DNA from: Microglena sp. YARC
Lineage: Eukaryota > Chlorophyta > Chlorophyceae > Chlamydomonadales > Chlamydomonadaceae
Reading direction: 5' to 3'
Length of the DNA stretch: 64,000 nucleotides
Assembly (NCBI GenBank): GCA_022414725.1
Contig: CM039462.1
Location: forward strand, 49,949,876-50,013,875
The notes under the pieces are model-generated. The model was given only the letters and a program-made list of their open reading frames with translations, had not been told where the DNA came from and searched no databases. Shown here in pieces: positions 60,857 to 64,000 of the stretch. Both the position numbers and the translations under genes were made by a program. Within the stretch, counting starts at the first letter, position 1. The number at the start of each line of letters is the position of its first letter.

Positions 60857-63800
60857 TCATTTTTCCATTTTTTTCTCGAGCGAGATTGGATACGCGCTGC
60901 ATACACTTGACACACCCGTAGAGAGCCCGCGATAAGCTGGTCGTTGTTTTAATGCAAGACAGTCGTCCATCCCAAAACATGCTCTGAGTGGACACAGCCT
61001 TAGGGAAAACCGCCTGGACCTCCTGAGCGATCCACCCAAGCTTTGAGCGGTCGTTACCGACCTGATCGGGCGTGTACACGTCCTAACGCCAAGAAAATCG
61101 ACGCAAAGGGACTTCGCGGACGATCTCATAGCACCGCTCGAGGTCGGCGTTGCATATGTTCTCCTTTATACGGCAGTCAGATGTAACAGTCCAGGTGCTA
61201 GAAGAGGGCTTGGCCGCACTGTCGCGCACGAGCTGTAACAAAAACGCAGGCTTGGTCCCTAGCAACGTCTCCCCCACACCCAGTCGCCCAGAGAGACTCA
61301 TAGAACCAGACACAGCGACCGCCGAGGTGCTGGAGTGGATTACCCCTAACCCCAAGACGCGTGGACAGGAGACAGGTAATCGTGTCGAAGCGACAAGAAA
61401 GCATGACTCGAGGGTTCACCGAACAAGCGAGCCTGCCCCACTCTAGCAGACACGCGAGTCTCCGTCTCCGAAGAGGACACGCGCACGTGGGTCAGCAAAA
61501 TTTGAAACCTGGAGGACGGCAACGAGGGGGGGGCCGAGGTCACGGTTATCACCGCGCCTGTAACGGGGTATGGGGTAGTCGCGTAAGTGGTGTCGACAAC
61601 TTGCCAGCTCTCCCCATCAGAGGACCGCCAAAGTACCACGAAACACCGCGGCTGCCCCGTATGAGTGGAGATGATCGGAGAAATCGAGTATGCACCCAGA
61701 GTGATCGGGTCCGGAAGCACGATGTCCACCCACTCCCCTGTGAAGGCTAATGCACCAGTAGTGGTAACGAACCCAACATCGGAAGAGGAGAGACCGTTGA
61801 CAGCCTCGAACGACAGAGACGAAACCCAACGTGTTTCGCTATACAACCCCAACAAGTTCAACTTATCAAATACGCACGCAAGATGCGATGACGATGACGA
61901 CGACGACGAGGCAGAGACTGTATACGATCCGTTCCCGTACGCAAGATTGCTCAATGTCGATGCTGAGGCGGGTGGTAACGCTACTGGAGGCCACTCCAAT
62001 CTGTTAGCAGTTATAGAAGACAATGCTAACGCGTTATTACTACTACTACTACTACTTCTTGCTCCAGTGATACGACGCCACCGTGTTCCGAAAGGACGCT
62101 CATGAGGCCCTTCGGGCTGGAGGAGGAGAGGCTCGCGCCTTTCACATCAGATACGCGGAGACTAAGGTTACCTCCTCCGTCCATGAGGTTGCTCAGCGTC
62201 ACACTGCATTCGGCAGGGGTCGCAAATAAAACGCACGCGTCATCGAACGCTCGAATAGTGGGGTTGGTCAGGTACGTAAGCCCTATAGAGTTGTTGCTAG
62301 CGAACGATGCCATAGGGTACAACGTCTCGTTCACAACGTTAGAGGTGTACGCGGCAACCACTGATGTTTTGTGCGCAAGGTTCGACGGAAAAAAACACGA
62401 CGGTGTCAAATTAGCAAACAAAAAATTAGAGGACGCGAGACTTGTGTTCGAGGCCCAATGCGAATGGTTGCTAGCGAAAGACGCCTGTGGCACCGTCACC
62501 CCGAACAATTTGTTGGAACATGTAAAGGACACGTTGCTCGCTAACAATGCAGTTGGTGCAATGACAGGAAACAGGAGGTTTGAACAATTAATGGCGATAT
62601 TGTAGGCGGAACCACCCGCGTTGCTACCGAACACGGCATCCGGGTGCGTCTTAAGATAGACATGGTTGGAGGTGGCCCATGCGGTATTGCTACCGAACAC
62701 GGCATTCGAATGCGTAGAACGGTGTAACATATTTGACGTGGACCATGCAACATTGCTTCCGAATACGGCATTCGAATGCGTGCTGATGTATACGATGTTA
62801 GATGTTGCCCTTGAGGCATTGCTAGCGAATATCGCGTCCGGCTGTACATTGATATATACCAGGTTGGAGGCGGCACATGCGGTATTGCTCCCGAACACCG
62901 CATTTGAATGCGTGTTTAAGTATACAAGGTTAGATGTTGCCTTTGAGGCATTGCTAGCGAATATCGCGTCCGGTTGCACATTGATATATACCAGGTTGGA
63001 GGCGGCACATGCGGTATTGCTCCCGAACACGGCATTGGAATGTGTAGAACGGTATACCATATTGGACGTGGACCAGGCAACATTGCTTCCGAATACGGCA
63101 TTCGAATGCGTGCTCATGTACACAAGGTTCGACGTAGCATTTGCAACATTGCTTCCGAATACGGCATTCGAATGAGTGCTCATGTACACAAGGTTCGACG
63201 TAGCATTTGCAACATTGCTTCCGAATATGGCATTCGAATGAGTGCTCATGTACACAAGGTTCGACGCAGCATTTGCGGCGTTGCTCCCGAATACAGCATT
63301 CGAATGCGTGCTTAGGTACACAAGGTTCGACGTAGCATTTGCTGTGTTGCTTCCAAATACTGCATTCGAATGCGTGTTTAGGTATACAAGGTTCGATGTT
63401 GCCCTTGAGGCATTGCTAGCAAATATCGCGTCCGGTTGCACATTGATATATACCAGGTTGGAGGACGCACATGCGGTATTGCTCCCGAACACGGCATTCG
63501 AATGCGTGCTTAGGTACACAAGGTTCGATGTTGCCCTTGAGGCATTGCTAGCGAATATCGCGTCCGGTTGCACATTGATATATACCAGGTTGGAGGCGGC
63601 ACATGCGGTATTGCTCCCGAACACGGCATTCGAATGCGTGCTTAGGTACATAAGGTTTGATGTTGCCCTTGAGGCATTGCTAGCGAATATCGCGTCCGGT
63701 TGCACATTGATATTTACCAGGTTGGAGGCGGCACATGCGGTATTGCTCCCGAACACGGCATTCGAATGCGTGCTTAGGTACACAAGGTTTGATGTCGCCC

Positions 63801-64000
63801 TGGCGACATTGCTCCCGAATGTTGCATTCGAATGCGTGCTTAGGTACACAAGGTTCGATGTCGCCATGGCGACATTGCTCCCGAATATTGCATTCGAATG
63901 CGTGCTTAGGTACACAAGGTTCGATGTCGCCTTGGCGACATTGCTGGCGTATACGGACATGAGGTAAGCGTCTCGATACATCATCATGTTGGACGCGACC
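60857..64000 (-). CDS. Fibre-like repeat protein with C-terminal S74 chaperone domain, frameshifted, 5' end beyond window
   Basis: The minus-strand frame is still open at the right edge. Frame 1 (to 62026) has over 30 repeats of about 18-20 residues (pattern ATSNLVYLSTHSNAVFGSN), typical of elongated surface fibres of algal and mimivirus-like viruses. The frame changes within a GTA/AGT microsatellite near 62050. Frame 2 (to 61346) reads like a discoidin-type beta domain (VDIVLPDPITLGAYSI...VLWRSSDGESW). The frame changes again near 61350 and 61085, giving TSDCRIKENI then GWIAQEVQAVFPKAV: the Peptidase S74 intramolecular chaperone, which trimerises and then cleaves itself off. A last shift near 60880 would give the end at 60857 (SLEKKMEK). 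Confidence 0.75.

Noticed and set aside
62600..63950. Regularly spaced repeats suggesting a CRISPR array
   Set aside because: The period follows codons of a protein repeat; spacers are not unique. The ankyrin cluster and the 14358 array were rejected as CRISPR for the same reason.
62102..63967. Plus-strand frames with LLPNTAFECVLRYTRFDVA repeats
   Set aside because: Shadow of the minus-strand fibre repeats, which show the well-known SN-rich fibre pattern and connect to an S74 domain.

Overview
The window looks like a piece of a large DNA virus of the Nucleocytoviricota (giant virus) type, most likely one infecting a unicellular alga or other protist, or a copy of such a virus lodged in a eukaryotic genome. 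The viral signature is on the right (about 50.6-64 kb, with outliers at 10-14 kb and 46.6 kb): RNA polymerase subunits Rpb9 and Rpb6, an A18-type helicase, D5-type primase-helicase sequence in two broken copies, a thioredoxin-SAP protein, a dual-specificity phosphatase, a P-loop ATPase, several small single-membrane-span proteins, and a long repetitive fibre-like protein ending in an S74 chaperone domain. Genes are short-spaced, intron-poor and on both strands. No gene was compared with a database; assignments rest on motifs visible in the translations.

Layout. 0-2.4 kb: two copies of a roughly 1.58-kb direct repeat carrying a small membrane-protein gene, an alanine-rich protein gene and plant/alga-type telomere-like (CCCTAAA)n arrays. 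2.4-9.9 kb: an F-box/SAP/C2H2 zinc-finger gene, an F-box-ankyrin gene, a 5'-truncated Trp-repeat gene, another CCCTAAA array and small hypotheticals. 10-14.4 kb: two incomplete but mutually complementary D5-type primase-helicase copies. 14.4-15.2 kb: a four-copy tandem repeat containing TATA boxes, ending at a zinc-finger protein gene. 15.3-19.5 kb: hypothetical genes, a TTAG microsatellite, gene-fragment duplications and a divergent paralogue pair. 21-38 kb: at least eight F-box-ankyrin genes or pseudogenes, all on the minus strand, separated by a conserved spacer; only one (27.5-29.7 kb) reads through intact. 38-46 kb: a DUF3431-like gene, a possible glycosidase gene, a Fanzor/TnpB-like nuclease remnant and membrane proteins. 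46.9-50.6 kb: a 3.7-kb transposon-like insertion. 50.6-64 kb: the conserved viral core-type block.

Three themes cut across the window. First, a family of about 165-bp inverted-repeat elements (termini AATGGGCGTTCCTGCC...), five insertions of which show perfect 4-bp target duplications, including the 3.7-kb element. Second, gene amplification and decay: ankyrin genes, D5 copies and duplicated fragments of neighbouring genes. Third, a very high density of single-base frameshifts and nonsense codons, even in genes expected to be essential (Rpb6, A18 helicase, D5). That is explained either by uncorrected indels in a long-read assembly or by real decay of an endogenised virus; the sequence alone cannot settle which, although in-frame losses and nonsense substitutions argue that not all of it is sequencing error. 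A shared promoter-like element (TATA followed by CCCACTTTATTT) precedes several genes and suggests a common transcription class.
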